DNA of 35,369 nt from contig WFWH01000007.1 of NCBI GenBank assembly GCA_015491245.1, positions 1-35,369 of the forward strand, read 5' to 3'. The translations under genes and the position numbers were made by a program. This document shows positions 14,773 to 22,661 of the stretch, piece after piece; position 1 is the stretch's first letter; each line of letters opens with the position of its first letter. Below the pieces are notes generated by a model. It was not told the origin of the DNA. It saw nothing but the letters and a program-made list of their open reading frames with translations, and made no database searches. The stretch comes from Patescibacteria group bacterium. GTDB lineage: Bacteria > Patescibacteriota > Minisyncoccia > Phycocordibacterales > UBA12088.

Positions 14773-16461
14773 TTACTCCGCCGCAAGATACTCCGGCGCA
14801 CCGTCTTTCATCCATCGCAGTAATTCATACATAACATAGGGTGCGCCAATGAGCGTACCCGCGGGGCCTTTTTCCATGACCACCGCAAACGCATACCGCG
14901 GATTTTCATAGGGGAAGAATCCTACCACCCAGGAGTTCATGAATTCCTTTTTTCTCCCCACCTCCGCCGTGCCCGTCTTCCCCGCTACCGCAACCCACGG
15001 AACGTCCAGCGCACGCGTGGTCCCCTCCGTCACCGCGCGGCGCATGCCACGCTTTACCACTTGGTACTGTTCAGGGGTAAAGGGGAGCTTGCGCTGCTCT
15101 TTGCGCTCCAGCAGTGAAAGCCGTGGACGAACCAGGCTGCCCTCGGAAGCGATGGCAGCCACCGCGCGCACCACCTGCAGTGGGGTCACGAGAAAGCCAT
15201 ACTGGCCGATGGAGGTGTTGTAGGTATCACCCACACGCCATGTGGGATCGCCGAACGTTTCCTCTTTCCATCGCGGGGACGGGATGACCCCGTAGTCCTC
15301 GGGATCCAACACGCTGCCGGTAGATTGCGCCAACCCGAAAAGGCGTGCGTATTTCTCAATGCGCGCAATCCCCAATCCCTCTTGGTCACCAAATCCTCCG
15401 CCGATTTCAAAGAAGTACACATTGGAAGAAACCGCCAGCGCCCGCTCCATATCCACCGGCCCGTGCGCTTTCCAGTCTTTAAAAACGGTGGGGTGCGCGG
15501 GATCATAGGGATTGGGCACCACGAGCGCACCCGTACTAACAATGGTTTTTCGGGGATCAATAATACCCTCGCGCAGTGCGGCGAGCGCCACAAATGGCTT
15601 AATGACCGACCCCGGGGTATACAAGCCGCGCACCGCGCGGTTAAGGAACACCTTACGGGGATCGTCACGGAATGCGCGAATAGCCGTAGCGTTTTCCGCG
15701 CGCACTAGTGCGTTGGGGTCATATTCGGGATAGTTGGTAAGCGCAATGAGGTCACCATTGCGCACGTCCATAATCACCCCCGCACCCGCTCGAAAGCCGC
15801 CCTCTTCGGCACGCTCTCGGAGAAAAGAAAACAGTTGTTCCTGTATGCGTGCATCTATGGTGAGCGTCATTGACGTGCCGCTCCGCGGCGGCACAATTAC
15901 TCCTTCTGTCTGCACCGCCCCCACAGCATTGGTCTCCACAATTTTCAACCCGTTGCTCCCCGCGAGCTGTCGGTCGTATATTTTTTCCGCTCCCGCAATG
16001 CCTTCAATGCGGGCGCGATGGAACACCCCGCGCGCATCGCGGCGCGGCAGCGCCACATACCCCAGTACATGGGCGAATCCTGAGGTAGCGGTATAGGAAC
16101 GCATAGCAAATACGTCGCGCGGGTTGGGTACGTTCCACGCCAATTCTACCCCCCGGCGATCATAAATTACGCCACGCTCGGCAAACACCGGCTCGTAGCG
16201 CAGGCGGTTTTCCTCACTCTGCGCTGCGTACGCATCACCTGCCACTACCTGCAGCCAAAAGAGTCGTGCGAGGAACACTAGTAAAATCACCACATACGCG
16301 CCACTGACCAACACGAGCGCCCGCGCGCTTATCGGACGTTCCATTCTCCCCTCCAACTGCCAGATATTGTACGCGGGAAGGTTGTGCGCATCCAAGAGTA
16401 TCTCTTCCGGGTTTACCCCGTCCCCGACAAAGTGTTTTTTCTTTTTCCTGAAAAACCTCAT
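14773..16461 (-). CDS. mrdA: Class B penicillin-binding protein 2 (elongasome transpeptidase)
   Basis: Cross-links peptidoglycan during side-wall growth. 562 aa from ATG 16461, which lies 7 bases after the mreD stop (the track start 16527 is inside mreD). A basic cytoplasmic tail precedes one membrane helix (about 47-68), then the dimerisation domain (ERGVIYDRRGVELAWNVP) and the transpeptidase domain. The motifs are SVIK in YTPGSVIKPFVAL, SSN in LAVSSNVYFFEIG and KTGTAEVG. Following mreB-mreC-mreD directly identifies it as PBP2 rather than FtsI. The next gene, greA, has its own promoter. Confidence 0.93.
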   Translation of the reverse strand: MRFFRKKKKHFVGDGVNPEEILLDAHNLPAYNIWQLEGRMERPISARALVLVSGAYVVILLVFLARLFWLQVVAGDAYAAQSEENRLRYEPVFAERGVIYDRRGVELAWNVPNPRDVFAMRSYTATSGFAHVLGYVALPRRDARGVFHRARIEGIAGAEKIYDRQLAGSNGLKIVETNAVGAVQTEGVIVPPRSGTSMTLTIDARIQEQLFSFLRERAEEGGFRAGAGVIMDVRNGDLIALTNYPEYDPNALVRAENATAIRAFRDDPRKVFLNRAVRGLYTPGSVIKPFVALAALREGIIDPRKTIVSTGALVVPNPYDPAHPTVFKDWKAHGPVDMERALAVSSNVYFFEIGGGFGDQEGLGIARIEKYARLFGLAQSTGSVLDPEDYGVIPSPRWKEETFGDPTWRVGDTYNTSIGQYGFLVTPLQVVRAVAAIASEGSLVRPRLSLLERKEQRKLPFTPEQYQVVKRGMRRAVTEGTTRALDVPWVAVAGKTGTAEVGRKKEFMNSWVVGFFPYENPRYAFAVVMEKGPAGTLIGAPYVMYELLRWMKDGAPEYLAAE

Positions 16462-16468
16462 ACCATTA

Positions 16469-16768
16469 TCAAGAAACCATGATGCGTCGCCGCAACACTG
16501 TTTGAGCCGCCGCCAGTAACACCACAACGGTAGTGAGCGGAAAAGGGATAACGAGAGGATGAGACAACCAAGGGGTGGGCGCCGCCCACCACATATCCAA
16601 CAGCAATGCGCACGCCACGGCGGTTGCGCGATACCCCATGAGGAAAATGAGCGGCACTATGAAGAAAAAAACCCACCAGGGCGCAAAAAAAGATGCAAGC
16701 GCCACCAAGGTGATGAGTGCGAGAGAAGAAAGTATGCGCGAGAGCAATGGGGGAATGCGTACGCTCAT
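16469..16768 (-). CDS. mreD: Short MreD-like membrane protein
   Basis: 99 aa, mostly hydrophobic, with about three membrane segments (ILSSLALITLVALASFFA, WVFFFIVPLIFLMGY, FPLTTVVVLLAAAQTV). MreD normally has about 160 residues and five to six helices, so this is a minimal or divergent form. Identification rests on position between mreC and mrdA. Its ATG overlaps the mreC stop as ATGA (16768-16765), implying translational coupling. The track start at 16891 lies inside mreC and is rejected. Confidence 0.7.
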   Translation of the reverse strand: MSVRIPPLLSRILSSLALITLVALASFFAPWWVFFFIVPLIFLMGYRATAVACALLLDMWWAAPTPWLSHPLVIPFPLTTVVVLLAAAQTVLRRRIMVS

Positions 16769-17595
16769 GGGCGGCTGGTTACGATGCTCAGGTACAATCC
16801 GGAACGCAGTGCGAAGGGAGTGCTGAAGAGCACGGTACGGAGTGCATCCTCCGGCTTGGCGCGCAGTTGTTCCACCGTTCCCAAAACCCACAGTTCGGTA
16901 TCTGAAAGCAGGAGCAGGTCCTCCTCACGTACCGGCGCATCACGGGGAATGAGCGCGCGCAGAGCGCCGCCCCCCAATCCCTCTACCCGCACTGCGGTCA
17001 TACGGCCGTCGCTCAATACCCATGCGTAACGCTCAGTACCGGGAGAAGAAAAGAGAGAAATGAATGCCACTGTTCCCTCACGCGCCACGACCTCTCCCAC
17101 CGCCACCTCCTCGCCGTAGAGCGCCACATCGCCCACCGCCACCTCTTCCGCCTTACCCGCCGGCAGCAGTACTGTCACGAGATCATAGGGTGTTTCCGGA
17201 GGCCGCCGCAAAATTTTCGCCCGCACGCGGGTAGCCTCCCCATCCGCTTCCTCCGCCTGTTCCCGCAGCCTCTGGTTCTCCTCCCGCAGATACGCCAACA
17301 GCTGCCGCTCAAAATAAAAACGCTCCAACTCTTCCCTTAAGCGCGCATTTTCTTGCTCCAAAGCACGCTTGCTTGAGAAGAGTGCCATACCCTCCTGGAA
17401 AGAAGCGTACACAGTATCACTCAAGGTGTAGGCGCCTGCCTGCAGCGCATAGAGCGTGCGCGAAAGAATGCGCGGCGGCCCGGGTGCCCACCATAGCACC
17501 ACGAGCACTACCATAACGGCAAAGAGCACGGGGACGCGCCGCGCTATGCTACGTACGCGGTCCGCGAGCGGTTGGAATGACCGGTTCTTCGTCAT
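16765..17595 (-). CDS. mreC: Rod shape-determining protein MreC
   Basis: A periplasm- or exterior-facing scaffold that links MreB filaments to PBP2. 276 aa from ATG 17595. It has one membrane helix (VPVLFAVMVVLVVLWWAP), a coiled coil (KRALEQENARLREELERFY) and the beta-barrel domain with ILRRPPETPYDLVTVLLPAG, the usual conserved stretch after the coil. The start overlaps the mreB end by 47 bases; a second ATG at 17625 would overlap more. The mreD start overlaps its stop by four bases. Confidence 0.93.
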   Translation of the reverse strand: MTKNRSFQPLADRVRSIARRVPVLFAVMVVLVVLWWAPGPPRILSRTLYALQAGAYTLSDTVYASFQEGMALFSSKRALEQENARLREELERFYFERQLLAYLREENQRLREQAEEADGEATRVRAKILRRPPETPYDLVTVLLPAGKAEEVAVGDVALYGEEVAVGEVVAREGTVAFISLFSSPGTERYAWVLSDGRMTAVRVEGLGGGALRALIPRDAPVREEDLLLLSDTELWVLGTVEQLRAKPEDALRTVLFSTPFALRSGLYLSIVTSRP

Positions 17596-18625
17596 GGCGC
17601 AACAATACGTCGCGGTACGCGGCAAAATCTTCTAAGATGATGCCAGTGCCGCGCGCCACTGTGGTCAGAGGGTCCTCAGCAACACGGACGGCAATTCCCA
17701 ATACCTCCTCCAGTAATTCTCGAAATCCAGGAATCAGCGCGCCGCCGCCGGTCAGCACCACCCCTTCCTGCATAATATCTGAGAGAATCTCGGGCGGCGT
17801 CGCTTCCATAATACTGCGCAAATTTTCTAACAGCGAGTCAATGAGCGGCACCACCGCCTCGCGCATGTCAGTATCGGTAACCACCACTTCGCGCGGCAAA
17901 CCCGTTACCACATCCCGCCCCCGCACCGTCGTCTCAAGGGGTTCCGGCCCCTCGGTAAGCGCACATACCGCAATTTTAAGCTCTTCCGCGGTCTTTTCCC
18001 CTATGACAATTTTAAACGCATCGCGCATGTGCAGCATGATGGCCTGATTGAGATGGTCTCCCGCAATGCGGATGTTCTGCGACGTGACGATGCCGCCCAG
18101 CGACACAATGGCGACATCGGTGGTGCCGCCGCCTATATCAATAATCATATTGCCCTGTGGCAAATGCACCGGAAGGCGCGCGCCAATGGCGGCCGCCATA
18201 GGCTCCTCCACAATGTGCACCTCGCGCGCACCGGCACCGATGGCCGCATCTTTCACCGCCCGTATCTCTACGTTGGTAATGCCGGGAGGAACGCCCACCA
18301 CCACACGAGGCCCCAACAATTTCGTACTCCCCTGCTGGGCAGTATTTAATAGGTACGCCAAAAGCTCTTCCGCCACTTCAAAATCTGAAATAACACCGTC
18401 CACAAGAGGGCGCACTGCGCGCAGATGTTGCGGCGTCCTCCCCAGCATTTCCTTGGCGTGCCGCCCCACCGCCACCACTTGGCCGGTTTTCTCGTTAAGC
18501 GCAACCACCGAGGGCTCATTTACCACAATGCCCTTGCCGCGCACATACACCAGCGTGTTGGCGGTTCCTAAATCAATACCAATATGGTATGCAATGAAAT
18601 TGCTGAGTACGGTAAGTGGCTTCAT
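17549..18625 (-). CDS. mreB: Actin-like rod shape protein MreB (first copy)
   Basis: 358 aa, a bacterial actin that polymerises under the membrane and directs the elongasome. It carries IGIDLGTANTLVYV (phosphate 1), IIDIGGGTTDVAIVSLGGI (phosphate 2), the connect motif VEEPMAAAIGA and the adenosine motif VVLTGGGALIPGF. The N-terminus MKPLTVLSNFIAY is hydrophobic and may insert into the membrane. Its ATG overlaps the proS stop as ATGA (18625-18622), and mreC starts inside its 3' end, so the run is tightly coupled. A second copy lies at 32550-33563. Confidence 0.96.
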   Translation of the reverse strand: MKPLTVLSNFIAYHIGIDLGTANTLVYVRGKGIVVNEPSVVALNEKTGQVVAVGRHAKEMLGRTPQHLRAVRPLVDGVISDFEVAEELLAYLLNTAQQGSTKLLGPRVVVGVPPGITNVEIRAVKDAAIGAGAREVHIVEEPMAAAIGARLPVHLPQGNMIIDIGGGTTDVAIVSLGGIVTSQNIRIAGDHLNQAIMLHMRDAFKIVIGEKTAEELKIAVCALTEGPEPLETTVRGRDVVTGLPREVVVTDTDMREAVVPLIDSLLENLRSIMEATPPEILSDIMQEGVVLTGGGALIPGFRELLEEVLGIAVRVAEDPLTTVARGTGIILEDFAAYRDVLLRHDEEPVIPTARGPRT

Positions 18626-19920
18626 ATCTTAGGCATTACCCCTGCGTCGGGATCCAATAGCAGCGAGGCGGCTTCTTCAATGGGTAACTGCCGCACCGAT
18701 CCAGTTTGGCGCTCCACCCATTCCACCACCCCATCGGCAATGCCGCGGTTTCCCACTACGAGGCGGCAGGGAATGCCTAAGAGATCGCTGTCGCTGAGTT
18801 TCTCTCCCGCATGAAGATGCGGACGGTCATCATACAACACCTCCATGCCTCCCTTTTGCAAGCGCGTATACAGCGCATCGGCGCACTCCCGCACCCCCTC
18901 TTCCTCTCCCAGCCGCACCAGGTGGAGCGCAAAGGGTGCCACCGAGAGGGGCCACACCAGCCCTTTCTCATCCGCATACCGCTCCGCAATGGTCCCCATC
19001 ACACGCGCAGGGCCAATGCCGTAGGATCCCATATACACCGGCACGTTTTCCCCCTCCTCATTTTTATAGGTAAGCCCTAATGCGGTGGAGTATTTGGTGC
19101 CCAGCGGAAATATATTGCCTACCTCTACTGCTTTCTTCTTTTGGAGGCGCGCTTTTTCCAGCCCGATCTCGCGCAGTATTTCGTCCCGGTACACCTCTTC
19201 ATTCACGGCAATACGCTTCTCTTCATCTACGTAAATCACATCCTCACCCGCCTCACAGACCGTTTGGAATTCATCGCTGAATTTACTGAACGATCCTCCA
19301 GACGCAAAGGTGCGGAATGTCCATGCGCCTAACCCGCACCGCGCAAATACCTTTAAATACGCTGCCGCCACTTGCTCGTAAAATGCACGGAACTCCCGCT
19401 CATCCCTACTGAAGGAATAGAGGTCCTTCATCACAAACTCACGCGTGCGCATCACGCCGCTCTTTGCGCGAACCTCATTGCGGAATTTGGTCTGAAACTG
19501 GTACACATATTGCGGTAGATCTTTGTGGGAGGCGATATGGTGCTTCATCATGCGCACCATGGGCTCCTCGTGGGTGTTGGCAAGCCCCAGTTCGCTCCCT
19601 TGGTGGAATGCCTCGCCGTGGTGCAGGCGGGTTTTAAACCACACATCCATCACTGTATCATCCCACCTGCCGCTCGCCTGCCACGGTGCAGGATCCTGCA
19701 GCGAAGAGAGTAGCACCTCCTGCCCGCCAATGGCGTTCATTTCCTCGCGAATGATGTTTTCAATCTTCTTCAGGGTGCGCAGGCCCAGCGGTAAAAAGTC
19801 ATACACCCCCGCCATTTCCTTATGGACATAACCAGCGCGGATGAGCAGCTGAGCGTTCTTTGCCACCTCATCCCGCGGCGCTTCTCTCCTCGTTTTGGAA
19901 AAAAACAATGATTGCCTCAT
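18622..19920 (-). CDS. proS: Prolyl-tRNA synthetase, short form without editing insert
   Basis: Charges tRNA-Pro. 432 aa with class II motif 1 (GVYDFLPLGLRTLKKIENIIREEM), motif 2 (FRNEVRAKSGVMRTREFVMKDLYSF) and motif 3 (GSYGIGPARVMGTIAE), then the anticodon-binding domain with DDRPHLHAGEKLSDSDLLGIP. Between GGSFSKFSDEFQ and VEVGNIFPLGTKYS there are only about 50 residues, where the long bacterial form carries the roughly 180-residue INS editing domain. Mischarged Ala-tRNA-Pro would need another editor. It leads the proS-mreB-mreC-mreD-mrdA run. Confidence 0.94.
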   Translation of the reverse strand: MRQSLFFSKTRREAPRDEVAKNAQLLIRAGYVHKEMAGVYDFLPLGLRTLKKIENIIREEMNAIGGQEVLLSSLQDPAPWQASGRWDDTVMDVWFKTRLHHGEAFHQGSELGLANTHEEPMVRMMKHHIASHKDLPQYVYQFQTKFRNEVRAKSGVMRTREFVMKDLYSFSRDEREFRAFYEQVAAAYLKVFARCGLGAWTFRTFASGGSFSKFSDEFQTVCEAGEDVIYVDEEKRIAVNEEVYRDEILREIGLEKARLQKKKAVEVGNIFPLGTKYSTALGLTYKNEEGENVPVYMGSYGIGPARVMGTIAERYADEKGLVWPLSVAPFALHLVRLGEEEGVRECADALYTRLQKGGMEVLYDDRPHLHAGEKLSDSDLLGIPCRLVVGNRGIADGVVEWVERQTGSVRQLPIEEAASLLLDPDAGVMPKI

Positions 19921-20028
19921 ATGAAAAGTAAATACCTATAGAGAAATAAGGGAATATGTCCCCGCGCCGAAAAGAAGCGCAAACCAACAGAAGCGTGCAG
20001 GCGTGCGCAGGCGGAGGTGTGCCCTAGT

Positions 20029-20056
20029 ATCTTACCACAGCGCCCGTGCCTGAAAA
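20029..20056 (-). promoter_or_regulatory. Candidate promoter of proS-mreBCD
   Basis: On the minus strand there is TTTTCA (20056-20051), 16 bp, then TAAGAT (20034-20029), both four of six matches. It gives a leader of about 100 bases to ATG 19920. The leader can form GCGC/GCGC around a T-rich loop, but no known riboswitch or T-box motif was recognised. The -35 also lies in the loop of a GTGCC/GGCAC hairpin. Confidence 0.35.
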
Positions 20057-20116
20057 GGCACGCGGTTTTAGGTGCCTCCCGTCTCTCTCGCACGTGGCGG
20101 GGAGAAAGCACGGCGG

Positions 20117-21229
20117 TTAGCGGAACAACTTAAGCACATCATTGTAGGTGACTACCGCCATAAGCACGAGCAAGAAAACGAATCCGAAACGGTTGAGCAT
20201 CTGCACCGCTGTGGCATTCACCGGGCGCCGCAAAAGCGCCTCCAAGAGCACTATCACCAGGCGCCCGCCGTCTAGCGCGGGGAATGGCAAAAGGTTTATC
20301 ACGGCAAGGTTGAGCGAGATAAATGCCGTAAAAGTAACCAGGTAGGCAAAGCCGAGCGCGGAAGCGTCCCCTACCATCCCTGCAATACCCACCGGACCCG
20401 TAACTTGCGAGAAATTGGCGTCCAAGGTGAGCGCATCGTAGAGAAAGCCGGCAATCCCCACCGCCACCGCAGCCAGCATCGTCCCTGTCATGCGCGTGCC
20501 CTCCCACAGCGCCGGCAAGAGGGGGAGCCGCTTCACTCCCGCAAGCGACATTTGCACCCCCACCGCAGCGCGCTCCGCTTCTTCTGCGATAAGTCCCCTT
20601 TGGGGAGTTACCGGAATAACCTCCACTGCTCCGTCCCGCCGGACGGTAAACAACACAGGCACTTCGCGCGCGCCCGCCGCAGCAACAAAATCCACTATTT
20701 TCTCTGGGGTCAACTCATCCGCCACCGTGCCATCAGGGAGCGCTGCTGCGACAATTTCATCTCCCGGGCGCAAACCAGCACGCGCTGCGGGAGAGTTCGG
20801 CAGCACCCGCACCACAAGAAGGCGCACCTCCTGTGCGTCAGCACGCTCTTCGGGTGAGAGTGCCGTGGGCATGCCCCATACAAACCCGCCCACGAAAAGA
20901 ACCCACGCCAACAGGATGTTAAAGCCTACTCCTGCAACCAGCACTATCGCCTTTTGCCACCAGGGGCGAAATGAAAAATTGCGTTTTTTCTCTTCCTCGC
21001 TGAGTGTTTCTTCCTCCGCATCCTCACCGAAAATTCTCACGAACCCGCCCAGGGGGAGTGCGTTGAGCGTATATTCTGTTTCCCCTATTTTCTTCCCCAC
21101 CACTTTGGGGGGAAACCCCATCCCAAATTCATCCACGCGAATGCCGAACTTTTTGGCGGCAAGAAAATGCCCCAACTCGTGCACCAAGATAAGCAAAAAA
21201 AGAACAAGAAAAAACAAGAGAATACTCAT
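20117..21229 (-). CDS. rseP: RseP-like site-2 membrane metalloprotease
   Basis: 370 aa intramembrane zinc protease. The first membrane helix holds HELGH (about residues 18-22). The region that follows has FGMGFPPKVV and LNALPLGGFVRIFGED. A PDZ domain spans roughly 125-210 (VLPNSPAARAGLRPGDEIV). The C-terminal helices carry NLLPFPALDGGRL, which supplies the third zinc ligand. Single rather than double PDZ matches the short Gram-positive-like form. It follows frr by 123 bases. TTTAAT five bases before the ATG could serve as a -10 for a leaderless start, but no -35 is apparent. Confidence 0.92.
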   Translation of the reverse strand: MSILLFFLVLFLLILVHELGHFLAAKKFGIRVDEFGMGFPPKVVGKKIGETEYTLNALPLGGFVRIFGEDAEEETLSEEEKKRNFSFRPWWQKAIVLVAGVGFNILLAWVLFVGGFVWGMPTALSPEERADAQEVRLLVVRVLPNSPAARAGLRPGDEIVAAALPDGTVADELTPEKIVDFVAAAGAREVPVLFTVRRDGAVEVIPVTPQRGLIAEEAERAAVGVQMSLAGVKRLPLLPALWEGTRMTGTMLAAVAVGIAGFLYDALTLDANFSQVTGPVGIAGMVGDASALGFAYLVTFTAFISLNLAVINLLPFPALDGGRLVIVLLEALLRRPVNATAVQMLNRFGFVFLLVLMAVVTYNDVLKLFR

Positions 21230-21352
21230 AGGAGATTAAAAGCAAAGCGGCTTATTGCCCCGCCCCTGCGCCGAAGTGCCTGCACGGAAACACGCGATGC
21301 CACACTGCGTACGGAATGGGTGAAGCGCATAGGACATTCAGCAAACAGCGCA

Positions 21353-21904
21353 CTAAAAGCTTAGCTCTTTTTCCTTGCGTGCGGCAGCTTCCTGGAGCGC
21401 TTCACCGGCTTCGCGCACTATTTTCTCCATCTCCTCCTTGGCGCGGTACTTTTCATCCTCACTCATTTCCCCTTCTCGCTGTTTCTTTTGTATGTCACTC
21501 CACGCATCATCGCGCGCGCGGCGCACCCGCACGCGCGCCTCTTCCAATTTTTCCTTTACTTTTTTCTTGAGCGCCTCACGCCGCTCGCCCGTGAGGTCGG
21601 GAAACACCACACGCACGCCGCGCTCATCGGCCCCTACGGAAACCCCGAGATCCGCATCGGTAATGGCTTTTTCAATCTTTTTCACGTTGGCCGCATCCCA
21701 CGGAACAACCCGCAGTACCTTTGCGCCCTCTGTGCTAATGGTGGCGACCTGTGTGAGCGGCGTACGCACCCCGTACACCTCTACCGTAACCTGGTCCAGA
21801 AAGGCGGGCGTTGCCTGCCCCGTGTGTATGGCAACGAGTTCGGCAGAAAACCACTCCCGCACTTGGTCTAATTCTTTCGTGAGTGTGGCAAATGAATACC
21901 GCAT
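21353..21904 (-). CDS. frr: Ribosome recycling factor
   Basis: 183 aa, the family's usual size. It dissociates post-termination ribosomes together with EF-G. It shows the three-helix domain I and the beta-sandwich domain II (LVAIHTGQATPAFLDQVTVEVYG). Also present are ISTEGAKVLRVVPWDAANVKKIEKAI, GVRVVFPDLTGERREALKKKVKEK and RRARDDAWSDIQK. It ends in TAG. The ATG is 9 bases after the holB stop, so the two are co-transcribed. Confidence 0.96.
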   Translation of the reverse strand: MRYSFATLTKELDQVREWFSAELVAIHTGQATPAFLDQVTVEVYGVRTPLTQVATISTEGAKVLRVVPWDAANVKKIEKAITDADLGVSVGADERGVRVVFPDLTGERREALKKKVKEKLEEARVRVRRARDDAWSDIQKKQREGEMSEDEKYRAKEEMEKIVREAGEALQEAAARKEKELSF

Positions 21905-21913
21905 ACGCAGTGG

Positions 21914-22576
21914 TTAAGGATATACCATCGGGCACGTGACCGCAACGTACTCCAGTATTTGCTTCACGGAAGGGGCGCGCCCCAAGAGATACGTGCGCAG
22001 GAGCGGCAGCTGGCGCAGCAGGGCGCGCGCCGCTTCGTCGTCGCGCGCGTAGCGCGCCAACGCAGCCTCCAGCGCGTCTAAGAGCGCCAACGCGCCTTCC
22101 TTGTCCCCCTTCTTTACAAGCGGCGCCACGTAGCGCAGTTTTTCACCCCTCTCCAGGGCGAGCAGGTGCACTCCCTCGTCAGGGGGGCGCACGTCCTGCG
22201 GGGGACGGCGCAGGAGCGCTACGCGCGAGCGCACCGTGGGCAACAATGTGGCGGCACGAGGAATGATAATAATAAAGCGGGAAGCGGCGGGCGGATCCTC
22301 TAGCAGCTTCAGCAAGGCGTTTTGCGCCTCAGTGGTAAACGTGAGCGCGGCCGCAATTAGCCACTGCCGCGCGCCACTGGGTTTTTGTGTGGCGGTATGC
22401 GCTAACGCGCGCACCTCACTAATGCCGAATGTATCATGCAAAAAAAAGCGCACATCGGGGTCATGCAATGAAAGCGGTACGCCGGCCCGCGCGGCAATCA
22501 CCGCCTGTGCTTCCTCAGGAGTGGATACTTTTTCCTCAATCACTGTTGCGTGGTGCCACATACCTTTGTTGAGCAT
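21914..22576 (-). CDS. holB: DNA polymerase III delta'-like clamp loader subunit
   Basis: 220 aa with the AAA+ fold of the delta' subunit. It has TTEAQNALLKLLEDPP (about 85-100), the most recognisable motif of the gamma/delta' family, then RFIIIIPRAATLLPTVRSRV, which contains the sensor 1 and SRV/SRC region. No Walker A is seen, as in delta', so it likely does not hydrolyse ATP. The C-terminal collar is short. The start at ATG 22576 is used; ATG 22561 (MWHHATV) is an alternative with AAAGG before it. It precedes frr. Confidence 0.8.
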   Translation of the reverse strand: MLNKGMWHHATVIEEKVSTPEEAQAVIAARAGVPLSLHDPDVRFFLHDTFGISEVRALAHTATQKPSGARQWLIAAALTFTTEAQNALLKLLEDPPAASRFIIIIPRAATLLPTVRSRVALLRRPPQDVRPPDEGVHLLALERGEKLRYVAPLVKKGDKEGALALLDALEAALARYARDDEAARALLRQLPLLRTYLLGRAPSVKQILEYVAVTCPMVYP

Positions 22577-22610
22577 TAACGCTCAGTGCCCCATACAACA
22601 TATAAGGCCT

Positions 22611-22659
22611 ACGGGAAGAGGGGGGCGAAAACTGCCGCCGGAATACCCCCTCCTCCCGT
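22611..22659. other. Strong imperfect stem-loop between the giant helical gene and holB
   Basis: ACGGGA (22611-22616) pairs with TCCCGT (22654-22659). After one mismatch, GAGGGGG (22618-22624) pairs with CCCCCTC (22646-22652). That makes 13 pairs around a loop of about 21 nt. It begins 2 bases after the giant ORF's stop on the minus strand. Neither side has a T-run, so it is not a classical intrinsic terminator; it could stabilise a 3' end or attenuate readthrough into holB. Confidence 0.6.
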
Positions 22660-22661
22660 GG

